A DNA stretch of 42,016 nt from JAGMCF01 sp964398885 (GTDB taxonomy: Bacteria > Cloacimonadota > Cloacimonadia > JGIOTU-2), in assembly GCA_964398885.1 (NCBI GenBank), contig CAYNOU010000018.1:1-42016 (forward strand), read 5' to 3'. The number at the start of each line of letters is the position of its first letter. Position 1 is the stretch's first letter. The notes under the pieces were generated by a model. That model did no database searches, was not told where the DNA came from, and worked only from the letters and a program-made list of their open reading frames with translations. Shown here piece by piece: positions 33,003 through 39,920 of the stretch. The position numbers and the translations under genes were made by a program.

Positions 33003-35000
33003 TTAACTCTTCATCATCTCCAGAACTTCTGCTTCTGAAATAATCTTAATACTGCCAATTTTTCTTGCTTTATCAAATTTTGAACCCGGATTTTCTCCAA
33101 GAACAAGATAATCAACATTTTTGCTAATTACAGAAAGTACTTCGCCGCCGTTTGAAATAATAAGTTCTTTCATCTCATTGCGAGAATAATTTGGTAATGT
33201 GCCAGTAAGAACAAATTTCAAGCCGTCCAGTTTCTTCTCTTTTTTTTTTTCTTTTTTAATTTGAAATTGTAAGTCAATATTCTGAAGTTCATTTATAAGT
33301 TCAGAATTTTTTTCATTTTGAAAGTATTCAACTATACTTAAAGCAATTTTTTCTCCAATCTCTGGAACTTCTGACAATTCTTCAACAGTGGCTTTTTTTA
33401 AATTCTCAATTGAACCGAAATTTTCTGCGAGAATTCTGGCGGTCTTTACCCCGACATAGCGAATGCCTATAGCATACAGCACTTTGGGAAAGGGAATTGA
33501 TTTGCTTTCTTCAATTGCATTTCTTAAATTTTGAACTGATTTTTCCTCAAAACCTTCCAACGATTTCAGTTTAGTATAATCAAATTTGTATAAATCAGCA
33601 AAGTTTTTTACAAAGTTGTTATCTATTAATGTAGCGATAACAGAAGTGCCGAGACCTTCTATATCCATTGCATTGCGGGAAGCGAAGTGTTCTAAATTGC
33701 GTTTGATTTGTGCGGGACAGGACACATTCGGGCATCGCCTTATGGCTTCATCTTCTTTTCGCACCAGTTTAGTATGACAGACCGGGCACTCTCTTATCAT
33801 CTGAAAATCCTTTTCCGTTCCATCTCTTTTTTCAAATACAACTCCAATGATTTTTGGAATTATCTCACCAGATTTTACAACCTTAACATAGTCTCCAATC
33901 TTGAGTTGCAAACGCTTAATCTCGTCTTCATTATGTAATGTTGCGTTTGAAACGGTAGAACCAGAAATTCTAACAGGTGTCAATTTTGCCACTGGAGTTA
34001 TTGCTCCTGTTCGTCCAACCTGAAATTCAATTCTATTTAATTTTGTAATTACTTCTTCTGCTTTGAATTTATATGCAATAGCCCATCTCGGGCTTTTTGC
34101 TGTGCTTCCTAGTTTTTCCTGATAATCAAGCAAGTCAACTTTGATTACCATACCGTCAATATCAAATGGTAGGTCAAAACGCTTTGGCTCCCATTCATTA
34201 CAAAACGATTTTATCTCTTCTAACGACTTGCACTTTTTTATATTTGGGTTTGTTTTGAATCCCTGGTCTTTCAAAAATTGAAGAATTTCGTATTGGGATA
34301 AAAATTCATCCTTTTCTACAAATCCAATACCATACAAAAGTGCATTCAAATGTCGCTTTGCAGTATCCTTGGAATACTTGAGTTTAATAGAGCCAGCAGC
34401 AGCATTTCGTGGATTTGCGAAAGGTTCATTCCCAGCCTTTTGCCTTTGCTCGTTAAGTTTATTGAATTCACCTCTTGCAAGATAAATCTCACCCCGGATT
34501 TCAATCCGTTTCCTGTACTTTATACTTAAAGGAATGTCTCTGATAGTTTTCGCATTTTTAGTAATGTTTTCACCGTCAGTTCCATCTCCTCGTGTTAAAG
34601 CATATAGCAAAACACCATTTTCATAAAGCAGGTTGATACTAACTCCATCTATCTTTTGCTCTACAACATACTCTAATGATGATATCCCAAGCCCTTTTTC
34701 TACACGAAGTAAAAAATCTTTTAGCTCCTCAAAAGAGTAAGCATTACTCAAACTTTGCATTGGCACAATGTGCGGTATTGATTCAAATTCATTTGTAATG
34801 TCGGAGCCAACTCGTTGAGTAGGGGAATCTGGTAAAGCAAATTCTGGATACTTATTCTCCAACTCCTGAAGTTCACGCATCAATTGGTCAAATTCATAAT
34901 CCGAGATAACAGGACGATTTTCAATATAGTATTTCTTATTATGAAATTCTATCTCTTTTTTTAAATATGTTATTCTTTTTTTTATTTCAACTTTTCTCAT
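33003..35000 (-). CDS. ligA: NAD-dependent DNA ligase
   Basis: Seals nicks in replication and repair. 665 residues, normal size. Domain Ia with YYIENRPVISDYEFDQLM; adenylation lysine K116 in EQKIDGVSINLLYE; TRGDGTDGENIT; OB domain (KAEEVITKLNRIEFQVGRTG); four-cysteine zinc finger CPVCHTK ... CPNVSC; helix-hairpin-helix repeats (LEGFEEKSVQNL, VPEIGEKIALSI); C-terminal BRCT (KFVLTGTLPNYSRNEM). ATG 35000 (MRKVEIKK) is preferred to a TTG at 35021. Confidence 0.97.
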   Translation of the reverse strand: MRKVEIKKRITYLKKEIEFHNKKYYIENRPVISDYEFDQLMRELQELENKYPEFALPDSPTQRVGSDITNEFESIPHIVPMQSLSNAYSFEELKDFLLRVEKGLGISSLEYVVEQKIDGVSINLLYENGVLLYALTRGDGTDGENITKNAKTIRDIPLSIKYRKRIEIRGEIYLARGEFNKLNEQRQKAGNEPFANPRNAAAGSIKLKYSKDTAKRHLNALLYGIGFVEKDEFLSQYEILQFLKDQGFKTNPNIKKCKSLEEIKSFCNEWEPKRFDLPFDIDGMVIKVDLLDYQEKLGSTAKSPRWAIAYKFKAEEVITKLNRIEFQVGRTGAITPVAKLTPVRISGSTVSNATLHNEDEIKRLQLKIGDYVKVVKSGEIIPKIIGVVFEKRDGTEKDFQMIRECPVCHTKLVRKEDEAIRRCPNVSCPAQIKRNLEHFASRNAMDIEGLGTSVIATLIDNNFVKNFADLYKFDYTKLKSLEGFEEKSVQNLRNAIEESKSIPFPKVLYAIGIRYVGVKTARILAENFGSIENLKKATVEELSEVPEIGEKIALSIVEYFQNEKNSELINELQNIDLQFQIKKEKKKEKKLDGLKFVLTGTLPNYSRNEMKELIISNGGEVLSVISKNVDYLVLGENPGSKFDKARKIGSIKIISEAEVLEMMKS

Positions 35001-35156
35001 TAATAGTATATCACTTTTCAATTTTTATTTTATTAAGAACTTGACACAAATAAAGGATTTTAGAAATAAATTGTAAAGAAATTTTTAGGATGAAGATGAT
35101 ATAAGCCACTAACTAACACTAACTATCTCGAACTAAGTTAAATATTAAAATAAGAA

Positions 35157-35187
35157 GTTCGTGCGAGTTCGTGCCTGTTCGTGGTGA
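35157..35187 (+). repeat. GTG-periodic leader repeat before rnhA
   Basis: AGTTCGTGCGAGTTCGTGCC followed by TGTTCGTGG: three TTCGTG units at 9-10-base steps, sense to rnhA, ending about 30 bases before its ATG and just before AGGAG. TTGACA at 35040-35045 may be part of an rnhA promoter. Confidence 0.6.
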
Positions 35188-35216
35188 AATAATTCATAGG
35201 AGCAACTATAAAAAAA

Positions 35217-35654
35217 ATGTTAAAAAATGTTCAAATTTTTTGTGATGGCTCCTGCAAGGGTAATCCAGGTCCAGGCGGATGGGCTGCAATTCTGAAATAT
35301 AAAGAACATAAGAAGGTTATTTCTGGTTATTCTCCAGAAACAACTAATAATATTATGGAGCTAACCGCTGTTATCAAAGCATTAGAAAAGATGAAAGAAA
35401 AATGTGAAATTGATATTCTTTCTGATTCCAGATATGTAGTTAAAGGAATGACTGAATGGATTGAGAACTGGAAAGCAAAGGGCTGGAAGAACAGCAAAAA
35501 AGAACCAGTAAAAAATCAGGAATTATGGAAGCGATTGGATGAATTATGCAATCTTCATATTGTAAATTGGAATTGGGTAAAAGGGCATAATGGACATCCT
35601 GAGAATGAGGAATGTGATACACTTGCAAAAAAGGAGATTGAAAAGAATATATAG
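35217..35654 (+). CDS. rnhA: Ribonuclease HI
   Basis: Degrades the RNA strand of RNA-DNA hybrids. 145 residues with the complete catalytic set D10 (FCDGSCKGNPGPGGW), E48 (MELTA), D70 (LSDSRYVVKG), H124 and D134 (VKGHNGHPENEECDTLA), and the handle region (WKAKGWKNSKKEPVKNQELW) of E. coli-type enzymes. AGGAG lies 13 bases before the ATG, somewhat far. Divergent from ligA. Confidence 0.97.
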   Translation: MLKNVQIFCDGSCKGNPGPGGWAAILKYKEHKKVISGYSPETTNNIMELTAVIKALEKMKEKCEIDILSDSRYVVKGMTEWIENWKAKGWKNSKKEPVKNQELWKRLDELCNLHIVNWNWVKGHNGHPENEECDTLAKKEIEKNI

Positions 35655-35687
35655 GATAACCATTTCATTAATGACAAAGCTTAAAAC

Positions 35688-35715
35688 TTGACAGAAGGTT
35701 TTTGTTATCTATAAT
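35688..35715 (+). promoter_or_regulatory. Consensus promoter upstream of the cassette array
   Basis: TTGACA (35688-35693), 16 bases, TATAAT (35710-35715): both boxes match the sigma-70-type consensus fully. It points into the recombinase remnant and the cassette array about 470 bases on, so it is a candidate Pc-like promoter for the first cassettes. Confidence 0.7.
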
Positions 35716-35730
35716 ATATCAAATTTAGAA

Positions 35731-36078
35731 ATGGAAGAGAAAAAAGTGCTTCAAGAACTACTCGGGCACAGTAGTTCAAAAACCCCGATACAGTCATTCC
35801 CTATTAAATATTGCTTCGCATTTCACCCTGTGAGATATTATATCGCCTATTTGTTTCTCATCCTTCATTAAGTTTTATCTCACAAGGTGAACAGGGTAAA
35901 CTTCCTTACGGGGCAGGCAACTGAAATTTACCCCGTTGGATATGTTTACACTACCTTACAAAATGGAAGAAAAGAGATTTTATCCTACGGGGTGAATACT
36001 CATGTCAGCACCAAAAGTATAAGCAAAATTCAAAGTCCACTGGACAGTTTAGATTTGAAGAAAGAAGGCAATGAGTGA
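35731..36078 (+). pseudogene. C-terminal scrap of a tyrosine recombinase, interrupted by repeats
   Basis: MEEKKVLQELLGHSSSKT (35731-35785) carries the LGH box with catalytic His. The expected continuation, with YTHVS, appears only at 35995 as NTHVSTKSISKIQSPLDSLD, ending in a stop at 36076; the catalytic Tyr codon is lost at the repeat junction. Between lie about 210 bases of TTTACCCC-family palindromes with stops. The whole N-terminal part (about 260 residues) is absent, because rnhA ends at 35654. Its position just before an integron junction suggests a former integron integrase, but the IntI-specific region is gone, so XerC/D-type origin is equally possible. Confidence 0.85.
35781..35994. 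repeat. Compound TTTACCCC-family palindromes within the recombinase scrap
   Basis: Half-sites: ACCCCGATA (35782-35790), TTTCACCCTGTGAGATA (35821-35837), TTATCTCACAAGGTGAA (35875-35891), AGGGTAAA (35893-35900), TTTACCCCGTTGGATATG (35927-35944) and TATCCTACGGGGTGAA (35981-35996). Several pair with one another; inner arms vary while pairing is kept. Confidence 0.75.
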
Positions 36079-36187
36079 CAATTTTTGTCACTAAATTAAG
36101 GATATAGTTGGGATAAACGAAGTACTTCGTCTATAATACCAAAAACAGGACAAAAAGCGAAATAGTTCGCTTGTGAACAAGTTAGCC
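36062..36187 (+). promoter_or_regulatory. Candidate attI region and first cassette junction
   Basis: Between the recombinase stop and the first cassette gene lie three hairpins, GTGACAATTTTTGTCAC (36074-36090), ACGAAGTACTTCGT (36117-36130) and AAGCGAAATAGTTCGCTT, then the core GTTAGCC (36181-36187). That core is the exact complement of the right core GGCTAAC (37253-37259) of the first cassette. The placement, recombinase end then core, is that of attI. Gap 35655-36221 holds no intact gene. Confidence 0.6.
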
Positions 36188-36221
36188 GAAACTGGCATTC
36201 TAACCAAAGGTAGAAGATCAT

Positions 36222-37232
36222 ATGGCTATTTACCAATTCAACAAAGATAAGTTACCAGATACAGAATTTTTTCCAGGAACCATTGCATTCTTAGTTGAGG
36301 GGAATTATTGCAGACTTTTAGATGGTAGAAGAACGCCTGGGATGATTGAGAAGTATTTTGATGATAGTGCGATGTTCAGGTGGCGTATTATGGATTTTGA
36401 AGATAAGGGGAAATGTTGGGATGTTCCTGCTGAGGGGGTGACTCGTTACCAATTTGTGAAGGATGCAAAAAGACTGGATACAGAAAGGATCAAAGAGATT
36501 GAAACATCCATTCAGAGATACCAAACAAAGTTGACAATAGAGGCTGCCCCGGAGAAGAGACATCAAACTGAATCGGAAATTAAAGTAGCCGAACAAGCTA
36601 TAACAGACTGGCTAAAAAACGATTCGAAGTTCTTCAAGAATCAAGAACCTCTCAACTTCAAGTCTCGTACAGGCCCCAAGTCTCTTGCTGAAGATTTAAT
36701 ATTTTATATGAGGTGTGTCGGGATGGATAAAATTGAACAAAGGACAGGGGATATTATAGTTTTGAATCCAAATTCAGGTGAGTGGATAAAGGGTATGGCA
36801 ATTGTACTGGCAGAGATGGGTTTAGTACCTTACAGAGATAAGATACCAAGAACTCGGGATATTTTTGAAGGATTAGGGAGAAAAGAAAATAGACGTACTT
36901 ATTTGGTTCATAGGCTTGCGTTTATTCGAGCCTATTTTCACTTGCTTGGCATAAAAGAGGTGACCCTTTATAGAGGAATGGCTACAGAATGGGAATGGGG
37001 TAAAAGGCCAAGTTCACGAACATTTGTATCTTTTACCTTTAGTATCAAATTAGCAAGATCTCACTGTAATTTTAATCGTAACAGTGACGAGAAACATTCT
37101 TATCTTTTAAAGAGAACCTTTTCCGTTGAAGACTTATTTATGACAAATATTGAAACAGATGCTATGAATAAGCAATACAAAGAAGCAGAGGCTTTAGTGC
37201 TGTATCACGAAAAAGATAGTATCTTTTGGTAA
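36222..37232 (+). CDS. Putative ADP-ribosyltransferase in cassette 1
   Basis: 336 residues. The C-terminal third fits the R-S-E class ADP-ribosyltransferase fold: Arg in VTLYRGMATEW (about R251), the serine strand in RTFVSFTFSIKLARSHC (about 266-282) and a Glu pair in YKEAEALVLYHEKD (about E322/E324). The N-terminal 150 residues (GTIAFLVEGNYCRLLDGRRT, AMFRWRIMDFEDKG) and the helical middle are unrecognised. No signal peptide and no immunity gene follow, so the target is likely intracellular; toxin, phage-defence effector or RNA/protein modifier are all possible. It begins 35 bases after the cassette junction. Confidence 0.6.
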   Translation: MAIYQFNKDKLPDTEFFPGTIAFLVEGNYCRLLDGRRTPGMIEKYFDDSAMFRWRIMDFEDKGKCWDVPAEGVTRYQFVKDAKRLDTERIKEIETSIQRYQTKLTIEAAPEKRHQTESEIKVAEQAITDWLKNDSKFFKNQEPLNFKSRTGPKSLAEDLIFYMRCVGMDKIEQRTGDIIVLNPNSGEWIKGMAIVLAEMGLVPYRDKIPRTRDIFEGLGRKENRRTYLVHRLAFIRAYFHLLGIKEVTLYRGMATEWEWGKRPSSRTFVSFTFSIKLARSHCNFNRNSDEKHSYLLKRTFSVEDLFMTNIETDAMNKQYKEAEALVLYHEKDSIFW

Positions 37233-37252
37233 CGCTGGAATCTGCCAGCATC

Positions 37253-37323
37253 GGCTAACAGCGTGTTTGCGTCGCTTCGCTAAATTGCTAAAGGCAACTT
37301 CGCAAACACGCAAAACGTTATAT
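37253..37323 (+). other. attC site of cassette 1
   Basis: GGCTAAC, spacer A, arm GCGTGTTTGCG (37261-37271), loop, arm CGCAAACACGC (37301-37311), spacer AAAAC, GTTATAT. Arms pair perfectly over 11 bp. A second CATATAAC at 37352-37359 follows without an attC. Confidence 0.87.
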
Positions 37324-37381
37324 GAAATTGCCTGCATTTCGTTTAGCAAAACATATAACTTAACATAAAAGTAATTTCAAA

Positions 37382-38005
37382 ATGAGGATAGATTTAGCTA
37401 TGAACGAATTTGTATTTCCCAATTCAGAGATATATGTGTTGGTTATTTTGCCACTGTTCATATTTATTGCAAGAGTTTTAGATGTTTGCCTTGGCACAAT
37501 CCGCATTATTTTTATTTCTAAGGGCTATAAATATATTGCTCCAATAGTTGGATTTTTTGAGATAACGGTTTGGCTTCTTGCAATGGTACAAATATTTCAA
37601 CATCTTACCAATATTATTTATTATGCTGCTTATGCTGGAGGTTTTGCTATGGGAACTTTTGTTGGTATTTGCATAGAAAATAAATTATCAATAGGAACGG
37701 CAGTTATTCAAGTTATTACCCAAAAAGAGGCATCAAAATTAGTAGAAGTTCTTAAATCTAAAGGTTATGGGATTACAAGGTCCTATGCAGAAGGCAATCA
37801 TGGACAGCAAGTAAGTGTCATTTATATGGTAGTAGATCGTCACGATCTTCCAGATGTCATTGAAACTGTCAGAAGATATAACCCACGGGCATTTTACTCT
37901 ATAGAAGATGTCAAATTTATAAGCGAAAAAATATTTCCTCATAAAAAACCCTGGTATAAAAAATATCATATAGGTTTACTTAGATACAACCGAAAAGGAA
38001 AGTAA
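37382..38005 (+). CDS. UPF0316 (DUF5698/DUF2179) membrane protein
   Basis: 207 residues. N-terminal three-helix membrane domain with the family signature FIARVLDVCLGTIRIIFISKG, FFEITVWLLAMVQ and GFAMGTFVGICIENKLSIG. The C-terminal DUF2179 domain (VLKSKGYGITRSYAEG, VSVIYMVVDRHDLPDVIETV, FYSIEDVKFISE) resembles a small-ligand or regulatory domain. Function unknown. ATG 37382 or 37400 (MNEFVFPNSE, with GAGGA ahead) could start it. Lies in the same cassette as the restriction-modification pair. Confidence 0.9.
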   Translation: MRIDLAMNEFVFPNSEIYVLVILPLFIFIARVLDVCLGTIRIIFISKGYKYIAPIVGFFEITVWLLAMVQIFQHLTNIIYYAAYAGGFAMGTFVGICIENKLSIGTAVIQVITQKEASKLVEVLKSKGYGITRSYAEGNHGQQVSVIYMVVDRHDLPDVIETVRRYNPRAFYSIEDVKFISEKIFPHKKPWYKKYHIGLLRYNRKGK

Positions 38006-38034
38006 TAAGGTAGGATACAGATATGAACAAAGAA

Positions 38035-38102
38035 CATATAACCAAAATGCGGGCAACTCTGCGGTGGCTTTGCCACCTTGCCTCGCCTTCGGCTCGGCGG
38101 TT
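38035..38102 (+). other. Possible decayed attC after the UPF0316 gene
   Basis: CATATAAC (38035-38042), complement of the cassette's left core GTTATATG, is followed by a GC-rich foldback (GGTGGCTTTGCCACC; CGCCTTCGGCTCGGCG), but no right core GTTA follows. AACTCTGCG-hairpin-CTTGCC here recurs at 39769-39800 with a different hairpin. Confidence 0.4.
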
Positions 38103-38138
38103 TAATAAAGAATTTAAAAGCTAATAGAGAATACTATA

Positions 38139-39026
38139 ATGGGGTTGGTAAAGATGTCAAAAAAAATAGATATTAACTTTAGAAAAACCTGCTCCTGTTC
38201 TGATAGTCATATAAACTGTCTTACTGCTAAGGAATGGGTGAAGGGACAGGTTGCTATTTGGGAGTTATATTATGAAAAGAGAGATATTAGAGATAAAGAT
38301 ATTCATCCAGCTGTATTTCCAATCGCTTTACCTAAAAAGTGCATGGAACTTTTTACCCATAAAGGAGAATTGGTTCTTGATCCTTTTGTAGGTATTGGAA
38401 CTACTCTTGTTGCAGCACGAGATTTAGAAAGAAATGCTGTCGGATTCGATCTTAATCAAGAATACATCAATTTTACAAATAAAAGGTCTACTCAGGCACA
38501 GTTAAACTTTGGAGAGAATACAAAACAGATTGCGATTTGTGATGATGCAATCAATATTCCAGAATATCTCAATGAAGGAACTGTGTCTTTATGCGTTACC
38601 TCACCACCTTATGCCAACATGTTAAATCACAGAAGATTAAACAAGAGTCTCCGTAGTGATCTTCGTAAGAATAAACACTATAAAAAGGTTCAGCAATATT
38701 CAAATAATCCACGGGATCTTGGCACAATGAGACTTGAAGGATATATAGATGCACTTGCCGAGATTTATAAGGGGATATTACCACTCTTGAAACCGAAGGC
38801 TCATTGTGTAATTAATATCAACGATTTATGGGAAAACAACCATCGGTATCCAACACATAGTTATATTATAGAAGCTATGGAAAAAGTAGGCTATGAACTC
38901 AGAAATATAATCATCTGGGACAAAAGAAATTTAGTAAACAAGGTCGGTATTTTTGGGTGGCCAAGCAACTATATCACTCTTAGCACGACATTTGAGTATA
39001 TACTTGATTTCTGGAGGAAACCATGA
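38139..39026 (+). CDS. DNA methyltransferase of a type II system
   Basis: 295 residues. SAM-binding DPFVGIGTTLVAARDLERNA (about residues 81-101) comes before the catalytic TSPPYANML (about 158), the order of motif I then IV. TSPPY is typical of N4-cytosine and some N6-adenine enzymes; the MvaI/BcnI-type nuclease partner favours N4-cytosine methylation of a CC(W/S)GG-like site. Its stop overlaps the nuclease start (ATGA). The start may be 38139 or the ATG at 38154. Confidence 0.9.
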   Translation: MGLVKMSKKIDINFRKTCSCSDSHINCLTAKEWVKGQVAIWELYYEKRDIRDKDIHPAVFPIALPKKCMELFTHKGELVLDPFVGIGTTLVAARDLERNAVGFDLNQEYINFTNKRSTQAQLNFGENTKQIAICDDAINIPEYLNEGTVSLCVTSPPYANMLNHRRLNKSLRSDLRKNKHYKKVQQYSNNPRDLGTMRLEGYIDALAEIYKGILPLLKPKAHCVININDLWENNHRYPTHSYIIEAMEKVGYELRNIIIWDKRNLVNKVGIFGWPSNYITLSTTFEYILDFWRKP

Positions 39027-39730
39027 TTACCTATTCTAAGTTGATAAAAAAATTGAAAGCGATAAAAAAGATGGGTTATGTTGAAACCCATAGAGCTGGA
39101 AATACAGGCATAGGAAAAACCTTAGAAGACCTTTTAGGAATAGAGGAAAACAATATACCCGGTCCAAACGCAGCAATGATTGAGTTGAAATCTGCAAGGA
39201 AAAACGTTTCAAGTATGCTTACTCTGTTTACAAAATCGCCTCTTCCATCAAAAGCAAACTCTGTCTTATTGGAAAGATTTGGTTATGAATCTTCACGCGG
39301 TAATAAGAGAAAAGAATTACATACTACAGTAAATGCTGTAAATTATAACCAACTGAAGGGGAAACCTGGATTTAAAAGTGACATCCAAAAAGATAGAGTA
39401 AATCTCATAACTGCCAAAAACGAAATTGTAGGTTACTGGGACAAAGAAACACTTAAGAATTCTTTTGAAAGAAAACCTCCAAAGTTACTATATGTGAAAG
39501 CAGAAACAAGAGGTAGTGGTTCTAATGAAGAGTTTTGGTTTAATGAAGCATGGTTATTAAGCGGTTTTGATTTTGATAATTTTACTCAATTGTTAAAAGA
39601 GGGAACAATTCTTGTTGATATAAGGATTGGACAATATCCTGATGGTAGATCACATGACCACGGTACAGGATTTAGAGTCTTTCCAGTTAAGTTAGATTTG
39701 TGTTTCAGACATAGAAAGAAAATAATCTAA
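39023..39730 (+). CDS. MvaI/BcnI-family restriction endonuclease
   Basis: 235 residues beginning MITYSKLIKKLKAIKKMGYV. HRAGNTGIGKTLEDLLGIEE, then MIELKSARK (E-x-K of the catalytic core), SMLTLFTKSPLP and the C-terminal HDHGTGFRVF are the family pattern. These monomeric enzymes nick or cut CCWGG or CCSGG. Coupled to the methyltransferase by a 4-base overlap. A restriction-modification pair stabilises its carrier, fitting residence in a cassette. Confidence 0.9.
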   Translation: MITYSKLIKKLKAIKKMGYVETHRAGNTGIGKTLEDLLGIEENNIPGPNAAMIELKSARKNVSSMLTLFTKSPLPSKANSVLLERFGYESSRGNKRKELHTTVNAVNYNQLKGKPGFKSDIQKDRVNLITAKNEIVGYWDKETLKNSFERKPPKLLYVKAETRGSGSNEEFWFNEAWLLSGFDFDNFTQLLKEGTILVDIRIGQYPDGRSHDHGTGFRVFPVKLDLCFRHRKKII

Positions 39731-39776
39731 TGCAAAGGAAAGCAATGAGAGAAATAGCCGCCAAGCCGAACTCTGC

Positions 39777-39794
39777 GTCCCGATTTATCGGGAC
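39777..39794. repeat. GTCCCGATTTATCGGGAC palindrome
   Basis: Perfect palindrome within the 3' flank of the nuclease gene, inside AACTCTGCG...CTTGCC. Confidence 0.88.
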
Positions 39795-39807
39795 TTGCCC
39801 TTCGGGT

Positions 39808-39891
39808 CATATAACAGCGGATAAAAGGAAAATCAAAGATTTCCCCAAATCCCGACAAGTCGGGACTTCTTTTATCCGCGAAACGTTAGGC
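39808..39891 (+). other. attC site of cassette 2
   Basis: CATATAAC, spacer A, arm GCGGATAAAAG (39817-39827), loop ending in AAATCCCGACAAGTCGGGAC, arm CTTTTATCCGC (39869-39879), spacer GAAAC, GTTAGGC (39885-39891). Arms pair perfectly over 11 bp. Confidence 0.92.
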
Positions 39892-39920
39892 GAAATTTTG
39901 GCAAAAGAGAGGGAAAAAAA

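Noticed and set aside
35887..36078. 63-residue open frame as a gene of its own
   Set aside because: Its first 36 codons are repeat sequence; only the end (NTHVSTKSISKIQSPLD) is recombinase, so it is described as a remnant.
37317..37359. GTTATATG...CATATAAC as a tiny empty cassette
   Set aside because: There are no attC arms after the second core, so it is left as a possible remnant or chance repeat.
38000..38123. Short open frame MNKEHITKMRATLRWLCHL across the decayed attC
   Set aside because: Most of it is the foldback repeat; it is better explained as attC debris than as a gene.
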